Source: Providencia sp. (GTDB lineage Bacteria; Pseudomonadota; Gammaproteobacteria; Enterobacterales; Enterobacteriaceae). From it: a stretch of DNA of 64,000 nt. Positions 35,221-44,727 of the stretch are shown here, one piece after another (position 1 is the stretch's first letter; every line of letters begins with the position of its first letter). Location: contig NZ_DOEH01000026.1 of assembly GCF_003533305.1 (NCBI RefSeq), forward strand, positions 1 through 64,000, written 5' to 3'. Both the position numbers and the translations under genes were made by a program. The notes below the pieces were generated by a model, which saw nothing but the letters and a program-made list of their open reading frames with translations, made no database searches and was not told the DNA's origin.

Positions 35221-37530
35221 TTAGCGGTTTTTTGATTGTTGTAGTAATTGTTGGCGACCATATTCATAAGGTGCAGGCCAACTGACTGAATTCCACCCAA
35301 GGCGGGCACATTCATGAAGCAACCATGCCGGATCTGCCAGTAATGGACGCGATAATGCACATAAATCAGCACGACCTGACGCGATAATGCTATTAACCTG
35401 ATCGGCATCAGTGATAGCACCAACAGCAATAACAGGTACTGAACCTTCATTACGAATACGGTCAGCCATTGGTGTTTGATACATACGCCCATAGACAGGC
35501 TGTTGTAATGGTGAAACTTCTCCTGAGGAGCAATCAATCATATCGGCACCAGCCTGATGCATGGCTTGCCCAATCAATACCGCTTCATCAACCGTGGTTC
35601 CGCCATCAACCCAATCTGTTGCAGAGATACGAACAGAAAGTGGTTTACCTTGCGGCCATGCATTTCTGACCGCACGAATCACCGCCAGCGGGAAACGTAA
35701 ACGATTTTCAAGCGTTCCACCGTAGTTATCCGTACGTTGATTAGTCAGCGGTGAAATGAAACTTGAAAGTAAATAACCATGACCCGCTTGCAGTTCTAAC
35801 CAATCAAAACCCGCGCTATCTGCGCATCTTGTTGCCGCAACAAATTGATCGATAATTGCAGCCATTTGCTTTTCGTTCAGTTCTGATGGCATCTGAGAAA
35901 CATCAGGTAAATAAGGCAATGCAGACGCTGAAACCAACGGCCAATTATCTTTCGCTAATGGATAGTTTTCTTTTTCCCAACCACGCTGAGTTGAGCCACG
36001 ACGCCCCGCATGTCCTAACTGTATTCCGATTTTTGCATCCGTTTTTTGATGCACAAATTGAGTCACAGCTTTCCATGCGATGACTTGCTCATCATTCCAA
36101 ATACCCGGGCAACCAAGAGTTGCACGCGCATCGGGTGCGATAGCCGTCATTTCAGTCATGATAAGACTTGCCCCACCGAGTGCTCGGCTACCTAAGTGCA
36201 CCAAATGAAAATCACTGACTACGCCGTTGGTTGCGCAATAAAGCATCGTTGGCGAGGCAATAACTCGGTTTTTCAGTTCGATATCACGTAAGCGATAAGG
36301 CGTGAGTATGGGTGGGATTGGGTTATCAGAAGAGATTACCCCCGATTGCTGTGCAAACCACTGTTCATAGGTTTTCAACCAATTAGCATCACGAGTACGT
36401 AAATTCTCATGAGAAATACGCTGAGAACGGGTTAATAATGAGTATGCAAATTGTTCTGGTGCTAAGTTTTCATAGCGGCTGACATTTTCAAACCACTCAG
36501 TAGAATTACGCGCAGCATTTTGAATTTTAAACACTTCAACGCTACGTACTTTTTGATAGTGTGCTAATCCTTTGCGTAAATCACCGTTGGTTGCCTTCAA
36601 GCTTTCACAAAGTTCAATCGCATCCTCTAAGGCTAATTTAGTCCCTGAACCGATTGAAAAATGTGCAGTATGTGCAGCATCTCCCATCAAGACAACCGGT
36701 ACATCTTTACCATTTGATGGTGTAGTCCAATGTACCCAGTTATCACAAATGACTCGAGGAAAGCGGATCCAAATGGCAGCGCCACGTAAGTGTGCTGCGT
36801 TGGCAATCAATTTTTCTCCATCAAGCCAAGGTGCAAATAGCTTTTCACAATAAGCAATACCATCCTCTTGTGACATTTGGTCGATACCCGCCTTGAGCCA
36901 CGTTTCTTCCGTTGTTTCAACGATAAAAGTCGATAACCCTTTTTCAAATTGATAGGCGTGGACTTGGAACCAACCATGTTCATTTTCAGCGAACAAAAAA
37001 GTAAATGCATCGAAGATCTTCTTAGTTCCTAGCCAAACAAAGCGGCAACGGCGCTGATCGATATCAGGCTTAAATACATTTTCATAGCGTGTACGTACTG
37101 CACTATTGATCCCATCGGATGCAATCAGTAGATCCGCATCATACTGAAGTGCAATTTCTTGATCGTCCGTAACTAAGGTTTCAAAAACGAGTTCAACGCC
37201 GACTTCAATACATCTATCTTGTAAAATATTGAGTAATTTTTTACGTCCAATCCCAATGAAACCATGACCACCACTGCGATTGCAGGTACCTTTGAAATGA
37301 ATATCGATATCATCCCAATGACTAAATTCTGCGGAGATAGTTTCTGCGCAAACTGGATCGGCTTTGCGCAAATTACTGAGCGTTGCATCAGAGAACACGA
37401 CACCCCAACCAAAAGTGTCATAAGGACGGTTACGTTCAACGACCACCACACGGTTTTGTGGATTTTGCAATTTCATCAGCAACCCGAAATAAAGCCCTGC
37501 GGGACCGCCGCCAATACAAACGATATTCAT
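35221..37530 (-). CDS. Fused FAD monooxygenase/old-yellow-enzyme (aminobenzoyl-CoA or salicylyl-CoA 5-hydroxylase type)
   Basis: A 769-residue two-domain protein. Residues 1-390 are a group A flavin monooxygenase with FAD motif GGGPAGLYFGLL and GDAAHTAHFSIGSGTKLALEDA. Residues 400-769 are an old-yellow-enzyme reductase (PYRLRDIELKNRVIASPTMLY; QLGHAGRRGS; DWLELQAGHGYLLSSFISPLTN). The same fusion is known as 2-aminobenzoyl-CoA monooxygenase/reductase of Azoarcus evansii and as bifunctional salicylyl-CoA 5-hydroxylases. It should hydroxylate C5 of an aromatic CoA thioester. A thioesterase gene precedes it by 28 bp and the ring-cleavage gene follows by 29 bp. Confidence 0.9.
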   Translation of the reverse strand: MNIVCIGGGPAGLYFGLLMKLQNPQNRVVVVERNRPYDTFGWGVVFSDATLSNLRKADPVCAETISAEFSHWDDIDIHFKGTCNRSGGHGFIGIGRKKLLNILQDRCIEVGVELVFETLVTDDQEIALQYDADLLIASDGINSAVRTRYENVFKPDIDQRRCRFVWLGTKKIFDAFTFLFAENEHGWFQVHAYQFEKGLSTFIVETTEETWLKAGIDQMSQEDGIAYCEKLFAPWLDGEKLIANAAHLRGAAIWIRFPRVICDNWVHWTTPSNGKDVPVVLMGDAAHTAHFSIGSGTKLALEDAIELCESLKATNGDLRKGLAHYQKVRSVEVFKIQNAARNSTEWFENVSRYENLAPEQFAYSLLTRSQRISHENLRTRDANWLKTYEQWFAQQSGVISSDNPIPPILTPYRLRDIELKNRVIASPTMLYCATNGVVSDFHLVHLGSRALGGASLIMTEMTAIAPDARATLGCPGIWNDEQVIAWKAVTQFVHQKTDAKIGIQLGHAGRRGSTQRGWEKENYPLAKDNWPLVSASALPYLPDVSQMPSELNEKQMAAIIDQFVAATRCADSAGFDWLELQAGHGYLLSSFISPLTNQRTDNYGGTLENRLRFPLAVIRAVRNAWPQGKPLSVRISATDWVDGGTTVDEAVLIGQAMHQAGADMIDCSSGEVSPLQQPVYGRMYQTPMADRIRNEGSVPVIAVGAITDADQVNSIIASGRADLCALSRPLLADPAWLLHECARLGWNSVSWPAPYEYGRQQLLQQSKNR

Positions 37531-37558
37531 GGAATGTCTCCTTTGTGACTTTGTGCCG

Positions 37559-37978
37559 TTACACCGGTTGCTGGGTTAAGGCGTTATAAAGCGCTTCAGG
37601 TATCGCTATCGACTGATGCGTTTCTAATGAAGTTGTGACATAGGTTTGCGTAACTTGCATACGCAATTCACCGCTTAAACTGGTACAACTTTGGCGTAAC
37701 GTTATCGATTTACGACCAATACGTTCTACCTGTAATTCAAGCTGCACGTTATCGCCCATGCGACTAACCGCTTTAAATTCAGCTTCTAGATGAACCGTAG
37801 GTAATCCAAAGCGTTGATCAAGGATGTATCCAGCAAAACCTTCGGGGATCAACTCATCAATCCAACGCTCTAATAGATTGTTAAACATCACGAAATATTG
37901 TGGATAAAACACAATTCCCGCCGGATCACACTCAGAGAAATGAATTTTATGTGGTCGAGTAAATTTCAGCAGACTCAT
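37559..37978 (-). CDS. 4-hydroxybenzoyl-CoA thioesterase-family protein
   Basis: A 139-residue single hotdog-fold thioesterase with the class signature SECDPAGIVFYPQYF (catalytic Asp18). Family members hydrolyse aromatic acyl-CoA esters such as 4-hydroxybenzoyl-CoA. Here it would release the free hydroxylated aminobenzoate after 5-hydroxylation of its CoA ester, so that the gentisate-type dioxygenase can act. It sits 10 bp after the iorB-like gene in one transcript. Confidence 0.88.
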   Translation of the reverse strand: MSLLKFTRPHKIHFSECDPAGIVFYPQYFVMFNNLLERWIDELIPEGFAGYILDQRFGLPTVHLEAEFKAVSRMGDNVQLELQVERIGRKSITLRQSCTSLSGELRMQVTQTYVTTSLETHQSIAIPEALYNALTQQPV

Positions 37979-37988
37979 GATATTTTCC

Positions 37989-39548
37989 TTATTCCATCGC
38001 CAAACGTTGGCGGCATTTTTTTAATTCGTTGCCATGTTCGTCAGCAAGTGCTGCTTCACGTAGTTCTCGCAAATTAATGGGTGAAAGTTGGCTACCTTGG
38101 CGTTGAACAATTTCCATTAAAGTTTGAAAGTTGCGCAAACCTCGTGCGTGAGTATCGCTATAGCCCTTAACCACTCTCTGGCACTGCACGATTTCCGTGG
38201 CTAATGCAGGGTTAGTGCGAGCCGCGTCAACGACGGCGATTAACCAGTTATCAATGCGCTTATTTTCTAATTGATAACGTAAAGTTGAACGTCTTCCGCG
38301 CCGCCAAGCCGCCAGTAGGTACAACTGTAAAAACCCACCGAGAGAACTGGTAGTGATAGTGCGGCCCTTTTGTGCAAATTTGCGAAGCGCTTTGTGAAAC
38401 CAATGTGGACGCATAAGCCAGCGACCTAAATTGTTGGGAAGCGTCTCGCAAATTTCTTCAATACGTGGATGCATAAATTCATTTATGTCCAAAAGTTGGT
38501 TATCTTTTGCCTGTACCTCGCTGCGTACTCGGGCAAAGCGGCTATCACGAATTTTAAGATCAGCAACACGGATAGTGTCTTCATAAGACATCCAAAGTGC
38601 CAAATGACGAACAAGAGCACGCTGCAAGCGCTCATCTTGGCCGCCTTCTTGGGCAAATAGTTTTTTGAGCCGCTCTAAATAAAAAGTGGCGTATGCAGGG
38701 TCTTGGTAATCAATCAACCTGCGAACCCCTTCAATCGCTAAATAGTGAACATGAGAAGAAAATTCGGTTTCAATACGAGCCAATAATGCGGCAACGAGTT
38801 TATTTTTGGGTGCATGAACAACCTGTTGCGCAGCAGGAGACACATAAGCCTCTTCAGGTTGCGCTGCTTTTTCAGCGCCAAGCGTGAAAGCACGTAAACT
38901 AGGTTTTACACCGACACCACCGCGTACAATAGTTTCTTCAAATTGTTCACGGCTAAATGGCAATACACCAGAACCAAACAAGGCACCAAATAAGACAGCG
39001 CTGATCACGCTGCCACTGTCTTGCGCCGCTTGAGCCATATCGAAATGAATAAATTGGCGAGCCGCTTGACCTGTATGACGTATTAAAGCTTTGCTATCGA
39101 CACGCCCGTCGCCCATCGCTGATTTTTCTGTGATGGAATAAACACGATGTGTCGAACTAATTAATGTGGTGCGCTCTGGTGTGACAAAACCACGTTGCAC
39201 CGCTCTACCGGCTTCCATTAATTCAGAAGCAAGGACAATATCAACATCACCGGGCATCGGCATTTGCGCCAAGACAGGGGTAGGTGTTTGCGGATTATCC
39301 GCACCCGGAAATAACTCAACATAATAAATAGTGGCACCCGTACGCTGTGCTACACCCGGCACGGAGGTCGTTTGCGCAAAATAGCCGTTTTCTTCGCCTA
39401 AATTGACGACCCAGTCGGCGAGTACACCGCCGCCTTCACCGCCCATGGCTAAAATAGCGATTTTTATTGGTTGTAATGCGATCATCGACTGCATTGTTGA
39501 CGATGAATGTGCCGTTGATGAATTTATTGTTGATGAATAAGCAGTCAT
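37989..39548 (-). CDS. Indolepyruvate/arylglyoxylate ferredoxin oxidoreductase, beta-type subunit (fused)
   Basis: A 519-residue protein. Residues 25-220 are the gamma/beta-type domain of 2-oxoacid:ferredoxin oxidoreductases (IAILAMGGEGGGVLADWVVNLGEENGYFAQTTSVPGVAQRTGAT). The remaining 300 residues are the helical extension found in the long aromatic-substrate versions of IorB. GAGG precedes the first ATG, though inner Met codons at 19 and 22 would remove a Ser-rich start. With the alpha subunit it should convert an aryl 2-oxoacid plus CoA to an aryl-CoA, CO2 and reduced ferredoxin. In this setting isatinate is the suggested substrate; indolepyruvate is the alternative. Confidence 0.88.
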   Translation of the reverse strand: MTAYSSTINSSTAHSSSTMQSMIALQPIKIAILAMGGEGGGVLADWVVNLGEENGYFAQTTSVPGVAQRTGATIYYVELFPGADNPQTPTPVLAQMPMPGDVDIVLASELMEAGRAVQRGFVTPERTTLISSTHRVYSITEKSAMGDGRVDSKALIRHTGQAARQFIHFDMAQAAQDSGSVISAVLFGALFGSGVLPFSREQFEETIVRGGVGVKPSLRAFTLGAEKAAQPEEAYVSPAAQQVVHAPKNKLVAALLARIETEFSSHVHYLAIEGVRRLIDYQDPAYATFYLERLKKLFAQEGGQDERLQRALVRHLALWMSYEDTIRVADLKIRDSRFARVRSEVQAKDNQLLDINEFMHPRIEEICETLPNNLGRWLMRPHWFHKALRKFAQKGRTITTSSLGGFLQLYLLAAWRRGRRSTLRYQLENKRIDNWLIAVVDAARTNPALATEIVQCQRVVKGYSDTHARGLRNFQTLMEIVQRQGSQLSPINLRELREAALADEHGNELKKCRQRLAME

Positions 39549-39558
39549 ATAGGCCTCT

Positions 39559-41757
39559 TTAAAAACTCAATTGTTCACGACGACGTGAATCACGACGTTG
39601 TAAATAGCCAATGAACCAACCGCGAACTCGGTGGCGCAATTTATCCCAACCATTTGGATTGGTAATAATTTGAGCTTTAAAAAAAGAAGGACACAACACT
39701 GCGGCGTGAGAAACTTCACCGCATAAACCACAGCCAACACAGCTGTCCATCACCGTTGCGACCGGATCTGTTCTGAGTGGGTCTTGACTTGGTTTAATCG
39801 ATAACGATGGACAACCCGATAAACGAATACAGGAGTGATCCCCCGTGCAAGTATCAGGATCAATACCAAAACGTTCACGAACAACCCGCTTACCTGCTGC
39901 AATATTATTACGAACGACTTTCTTTTCACGTCGCTGCTTATTCAACATGCATTCACTTTGCGCAATCAGTACTTTCGGCCCACTTTCATTGGTGGTCAGT
40001 GCTTCGCGCAATGTTTTAGTCATGGTTTTAAGATCATAGGTGTGCTTAATTGTTTTCACCCAATTAACACCAACCCCTTTCACTGCTTTTTCAATTTCAT
40101 GACCTGTACTACGAGTTGGGTTTAATGCAGTCGATGACAAAATATCTTGGCCACCAGTTGCTGAGGTATAGTTATTATCAATAACGATAGTTAAGTTATC
40201 ACTACGGTTGAATACACTATTGGCAATCCCACTGGTTAAACCGTTATGCCAAAAACCACCATCCCCCATAACAGAAATTGCTCGTTTGCTAGCTTTTGCA
40301 TTCAATGCCGCTGCACCCGCCCCACCAAGGCCATAACCCATAGTGGTATTACCTAAATTAAATGGAGGAAGAATCGAAAATAAATGACAGCCAATATCAG
40401 CACTGATGTGATGTTCACCAAGTTCGCGTTCTACCAATTTCATGGCAGTAAAAATAGGCCGCTCAGGACAACCGGTACAAAACCCTGGTGGGCGCGCATG
40501 GACAGTCTCATCCAAAGTTGGTTCAGCGGCATTGACATACTCAGGTTCTAAATCTTCAATTAGTGGCGCTGCAACATTAATAGTTGGAATACGAATTTGT
40601 TTTGCGGCAGCTTTAACTTGTGGTGCAATTTTTTCATAACGTTCAAAAAAGGAGCGAATACCCGCCAAGACGGTTGCCGTGTTATATTCTCCCGCCATCG
40701 GTAGCATATCTTTACCGTGCAATGCCGTGCTAATTTCGCGCTGACGCAAAATATTAGCGACATTCTGCTCAACAAAATTTGGCTGACCTTCTTCTAGGAC
40801 TAATATGGCTTTTTTATTACGGCAAAAACGTTCAAACTCATCATCAACTAATGGGTATGCTACGTTCATGACATACAATGGAATTTGGCTGTTACCAAAT
40901 ACATCCGCCAGCCCAATTTTATTCAACGCGCGGATCAGTGTGTTGTAACAACCACCTTGTAATGCAATCCCCACATCATCGGCATCTTCAGAAAAAAACT
41001 CATTCAGCTCACGCTGTTTAATGAATTCGATTGCAGCTGGCCAACGAGATGCAATTTTCTCTTTTTCGTGTAAAAAACTCGCAGGCGGTAGAACTATCCG
41101 ACTGACATCACGAGTTGGATTTTCGAGTGCATCTTTAACTGTATATTTAGGATGTTGATTATCAGCACAAACAAATTGACCATGCACATGGCAAGAGCGA
41201 ATACGCATTTGCAACATAACCGGAGTATTACTCGCTTCAGAAAGGTCAAAACCATCTTTTACGGCTTGAACAATCGACGGTAAATTGGGGCGAGGGTCTA
41301 ACAACCACATTTGAGATTTCATAGCAAAAGCATGACTACGCTCCTGCATAATTGACGATCCTTCACCGTAGTCTTCACCGACGATAATCAGCGCGCCACC
41401 TAATACGCCACCAGATGATAAGTTCGCAAGGGCATCCGACGCCACGTTAGTACCGACAGTTGCTTTGAAAGTCACAGCCCCGCGTAGCGGATAGTTAACA
41501 GAAGCGGCAAGTGTTGCCGCAGCAGTCGCTTCACTAGCACTATTTTCAAAACGAATACCGTATTCAGATAAAATATCTTGTGCATCAGCTAAAACGTCCA
41601 TCAAGTGAGATATTGGTGCACCTTGATAGCCGGCAACATAAGAGACACCAGATTCTAGTAATGCTTTTGTTACAGCAAGGATGCCTTCACCGCTGAAAAC
41701 GTCACCTTGCCCTTGTCGTAATTTTTGAACTTCTTGTACAAACGAGCGCTCAGCCAT
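39559..41757 (-). CDS. Indolepyruvate/arylglyoxylate ferredoxin oxidoreductase, alpha-type subunit
   Basis: The ATG at 41757 has TGAGG before it; a 25-codon Lys-rich upstream extension is unlikely. The 732-residue product holds the pyrimidine-binding domain (AGYQGAPISHLMDVL), a ThDP-binding domain (GDGGFWHNGLTSGIANSVFN...VIDNNYTSATGGQD) and a C-terminal ferredoxin region with Cys groups around CTGDHSCIRLSGCP and CVGCGLCGE. This is the IorA layout. It heads the eight-gene catabolic operon. No aryl-CoA ligase is encoded anywhere in the island, so this enzyme is the obvious source of the aryl-CoA that the downstream monooxygenase needs. Confidence 0.9.
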   Translation of the reverse strand: MAERSFVQEVQKLRQGQGDVFSGEGILAVTKALLESGVSYVAGYQGAPISHLMDVLADAQDILSEYGIRFENSASEATAAATLAASVNYPLRGAVTFKATVGTNVASDALANLSSGGVLGGALIIVGEDYGEGSSIMQERSHAFAMKSQMWLLDPRPNLPSIVQAVKDGFDLSEASNTPVMLQMRIRSCHVHGQFVCADNQHPKYTVKDALENPTRDVSRIVLPPASFLHEKEKIASRWPAAIEFIKQRELNEFFSEDADDVGIALQGGCYNTLIRALNKIGLADVFGNSQIPLYVMNVAYPLVDDEFERFCRNKKAILVLEEGQPNFVEQNVANILRQREISTALHGKDMLPMAGEYNTATVLAGIRSFFERYEKIAPQVKAAAKQIRIPTINVAAPLIEDLEPEYVNAAEPTLDETVHARPPGFCTGCPERPIFTAMKLVERELGEHHISADIGCHLFSILPPFNLGNTTMGYGLGGAGAAALNAKASKRAISVMGDGGFWHNGLTSGIANSVFNRSDNLTIVIDNNYTSATGGQDILSSTALNPTRSTGHEIEKAVKGVGVNWVKTIKHTYDLKTMTKTLREALTTNESGPKVLIAQSECMLNKQRREKKVVRNNIAAGKRVVRERFGIDPDTCTGDHSCIRLSGCPSLSIKPSQDPLRTDPVATVMDSCVGCGLCGEVSHAAVLCPSFFKAQIITNPNGWDKLRHRVRGWFIGYLQRRDSRRREQLSF

Positions 41758-41838
41758 TTTAACCTCACCAATCAACATCAGAATGTTTTTATCTTTTTTG
41801 TGTTTCTTATTTGTATCTTTTTTGTTACGCATAGGTCA

Positions 41839-41858
41839 ATCCATGATTAATCATGGAT
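41839..41858. promoter_or_regulatory. Perfect 20-bp palindrome upstream of the iorA-like gene
   Basis: ATCCATGATTAATCATGGAT is a perfect inverted repeat located 82-101 bp before the iorA-like start. A 13-base copy of its right half with flank (AATCATGGATATT) recurs at 42127-42139. Length and symmetry fit a MarR-family operator; the MarR gene at the end of this operon is the natural candidate. Confidence 0.6.
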
Positions 41859-41861
41859 ATT

Positions 41862-42470
41862 AGATTTATGCAGAGAGTGGATAGGACATGCATATAACGG
41901 ACAAATAGACTGTAAAATAAGGGAAATATTGCAATTTGCTAAGGATATGCGTTGAGGTGAGAAGTAAAATTTAATAAGCAAAAAACACTATAAATCATCA
42001 CTTAACCATTATTAAGCCCTACAAATACAAAGGTAATAGTTGATAACGCTAAGTAATCACATGCAAACAGTTTATTAAATGGTTTCCTATATTAACTATT
42101 AGATGAATATATATAACAATATGATAAATCATGGATATTTTGCTATTTTTCAAAAAAATAACTTTATTTTTTATATTGTTAGTGACATCACAATAACCAT
42201 ACTCTTTCTGTATTTTTGCATTTTCTGGATAGTTTTTGCACATATTCGGCTAGGTAAGGCAAATTGTTTATGTTATGTTCAAATCACAATTAGTTACAAA
42301 TAGTTTAATGAAATGTTAAATAATGGGACTAGGTTAAAATTAACAACTCACTCAAACCAAACATAAAATTGTAGACATAAACTAATTCGCATCATCGATA
42401 ATCAATAGACTAAAAAATAAAAACAACACCTTGATTTTATTAAAATAATAATACATATAAACATCAGATA
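41862..42470. other. AT-rich divergent promoter region of the catabolic operon and its AraC regulator
   Basis: About 600 bp with no supported gene. It holds the half-site copy at 42127-42139 and must contain the promoters reading toward the iorA-like gene and, through the ERIC element, toward the AraC-family gene. No -24/-12 element was seen. Confidence 0.5.
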
Positions 42471-42597
42471 TATGCTCTAAATAATTCAAGTTGTAGGTAG
42501 GCGGCAAGAAAAGCTATCCCGATGAGCATACATAAGTATGTGATTCGGGTTGCTTTATGATGCCAACACCCCTACAGCTTTAAGTATGAAGAGCATT
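42471..42597. repeat. ERIC (IRU) element 2, in the leader of the AraC-family gene
   Basis: A 127-bp copy in the same orientation as the one at 13511, with end repeats ATGCTC/GAGCAT and the central GAGCATACATAAGTATGTGA core. It stops 5 bp before the GGAGG ribosome site of the AraC-family gene, so it forms most of the untranslated leader. Confidence 0.93.
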
Positions 42598-42615
42598 AAA
42601 CTGGAGGTATCTCCG

Positions 42616-43605
42616 ATGCTGAGCAACACAACACCCATAGAAAACCAACTCTGTTCTTCAGAACGGTTACTCTTTACCTCTGCTGACCCTGAAGAAATAA
42701 AATCGATGGTAGGCCGAGTCATGAAGCCCCATCAGTTTCATTTACTTAATCCACATCAACGCCTTGATGCGCGTATGCACTATATTCCAATGGGCGATAT
42801 TTCCCTTAGCCGTTTAAGATATGGCGCTGATGTTTGTATTGTCCCGGGCCAACTTCAAGATTTTTTTCTCGTACAAATGCCCCTCTCAGGAAGTGCTATT
42901 ATTGAAAGTGGGGGAAAACATCTAGAATCCAATCCACAAATGGCGTCAATACTCAGTCCTGAAGAATCCACAGCAATGCGTTGGAATAGCGATAACGACC
43001 AATTCATGCTGCGCATTTCACGGTCACTACTAGAACGTTCTTTGGTTGGACAACTCGGTCATACCTTAGATAAGCCTTTAGTTTTTGAACTAGGGTTTGC
43101 TTGGCAGTCTTGCATTGCGTGGCGCACACTAATGAATTATTTGATTGAATGCGCGACAAAAACGCCCGATCTACTCCAACACAAATTGATCGCTACTCAA
43201 GTAGAACAACTAGTTTCAGTCACATTATTATCTACTCATATTCATAATTACGCCGAAGACTCGGGCTTAAGAAGAGCGACAATTCGCCCTCGCCATGTTC
43301 GCCGTGTCCAAGAATATTTAGAAGCTCATGCCCATGAACCTATTACGGTTGAGCAACTTGCACATATTGCAGGGGTCAGTTTACGTAGCTTATATGCTGG
43401 ATTTAAAGAGTTTTTAGATATCAGTCCGATGCAATATTTACGTGATTTACGAATGGAGCGAGTACGCGCTGAATTGTTATCTGGGGAAGCCACAAATGTC
43501 ACTGGTGTCGCATTGCGCTGGGGCTTTGCACATATGGGCAGATTTAGCGCCGAATATAAACATCGTTATGGCGAAACACCAAGCCAAAGTATGAAAAAAG
43601 CCTAA
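42616..43605 (+). CDS. AraC/XylS-family regulator of the aromatic catabolic island
   Basis: The ATG at 42616 is chosen: GGAGG lies eight bases before it, and an upstream ATG at 42550 is inside the ERIC element. The 329-residue protein has an N-terminal AraC_binding_2-type domain (residues 30-200, with VCIVPGQLQDFFLVQMPLSGSA) and a C-terminal AraC domain (HVRRVQEYLEAHAHEPITVEQLAHIAGVSLRSLYAGF...GFAHMGRFSAEYKHRYGETPSQ). The same combination occurs in activators of anthranilate and benzoate pathways. It lies between the two catabolic operons and probably activates one or both. Confidence 0.86.
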   Translation: MLSNTTPIENQLCSSERLLFTSADPEEIKSMVGRVMKPHQFHLLNPHQRLDARMHYIPMGDISLSRLRYGADVCIVPGQLQDFFLVQMPLSGSAIIESGGKHLESNPQMASILSPEESTAMRWNSDNDQFMLRISRSLLERSLVGQLGHTLDKPLVFELGFAWQSCIAWRTLMNYLIECATKTPDLLQHKLIATQVEQLVSVTLLSTHIHNYAEDSGLRRATIRPRHVRRVQEYLEAHAHEPITVEQLAHIAGVSLRSLYAGFKEFLDISPMQYLRDLRMERVRAELLSGEATNVTGVALRWGFAHMGRFSAEYKHRYGETPSQSMKKA

Positions 43606-43698
43606 TTAATCCAAATAGCTAATTATTATTAATACAAAATATCCATAAGCTAATTAACAAATCATTAAATTATTATTAATCAGAGAAACTCTTCACCA

Positions 43699-43738
43699 GA
43701 AAGCACCGCACCATGATCATTTACAGGGCGGTGCTTTC
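43699..43738. terminator. Bidirectional terminator between the AraC-family gene and the outer-membrane channel gene
   Basis: An 11-bp stem, GAAAGCACCGC/GCGGTGCTTTC, with an 18-base loop lies between two convergent genes. The T-tracts are short, mainly supplied by the stem ends. Confidence 0.7.
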
Positions 43739-43758
43739 TCATTAATAACTGAAAATAA

Positions 43759-44652
43759 TTAGAATGGAATTGAAGCCTTTAGATAAATTTGTGAACCTTC
43801 TGGACGATTTCTTACACCAAAATCTTTCTCCCACTTAGCCGTAAACAACCAGCCTTGTGGATTCGCATAGCGAATTGATGGTCCAATCGCATAGGCTCGA
43901 GCCTTACCTTGAGCTGAATTGTCACCGCTATCATCCGTTGTTTGCCAGAAGGTATAGCCACCAATACCCGCCACCCAACCATTACCAAATCCCCAACCTA
44001 ATGCATAATCGGTATGAAAGGCCTGCCCTGAGCGGGTTTTCGTATCATTGTTTTTGAAATTAAAGTCATACATCATTTTTAAATCGGCATTGATTCCAAC
44101 GGGTGGAATATAGCTAATTGCCCAAACTGGCTGTAGCGCCCAGTAATTCTTACCTAAGCTTGATGGATCTGTTTTACTGTATTTTCCTGTTGGCGCATAA
44201 GCATCTAAGCCAACCACATAATGTAAATCAGCGGATGGATGAAAACCCAATGCAGGACCAAAAGTAACATCCCCCAAGCCTCGACTGGTATCTTTTTTCC
44301 CTGCCGCTTTTGCGGTCACATCTAACAATGGGACGATAGTATGAAAAGCCAGATCGCCACCCAGTATCTTTTGATCAGTAACCCAAATTAAACGCGGCGC
44401 TAAAACATTCACATTCACACTAAAACCCGGAACGGGTATTTTATCGCCTTTGTTATCTCGCACACTGTCATAGTGCGCATTACCGCCGTACATCAATACA
44501 TGAACTCCTGGCGGTGGCAGCGCACCTGACATAAAATTCTCTAATCCGTCAGGATAGATCCCTAATCCTCCCCCTTCGGTTGCAACAGCACCCAATGAAA
44601 GTGCGCCGAGACACGAACCTGCTACCAGCTTGCTGATTGTTTTCTTATTCAT
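43759..44652 (-). CDS. SphA/phenol MetA-type outer-membrane channel
   Basis: About 297 residues; AGGA precedes two adjacent ATGs and the second is used. A signal peptide (KLVAGSCLGALSLGAVA) leads into a GxGIYPDGLENFMSGALPPPGVHVLMYGGNAHYDS segment typical of the SphA/MetA-pathway family, then an amphipathic beta-barrel ending with Phe (KASIPF). The family is encoded in many aromatic degradation clusters and is thought to admit hydrophobic substrates. It is the last gene of the indole-oxidation operon, 60-75 bp after the FAD oxidoreductase. Confidence 0.85.
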   Translation of the reverse strand: MNKKTISKLVAGSCLGALSLGAVATEGGGLGIYPDGLENFMSGALPPPGVHVLMYGGNAHYDSVRDNKGDKIPVPGFSVNVNVLAPRLIWVTDQKILGGDLAFHTIVPLLDVTAKAAGKKDTSRGLGDVTFGPALGFHPSADLHYVVGLDAYAPTGKYSKTDPSSLGKNYWALQPVWAISYIPPVGINADLKMMYDFNFKNNDTKTRSGQAFHTDYALGWGFGNGWVAGIGGYTFWQTTDDSGDNSAQGKARAYAIGPSIRYANPQGWLFTAKWEKDFGVRNRPEGSQIYLKASIPF

Positions 44653-44727
44653 CATTTTTCCTGCCATAGTGGGTTGTCTTACTGTGTGTGCTTTGCTTGT
44701 TATTGTGCATTTCCATTGCTTATTTGA

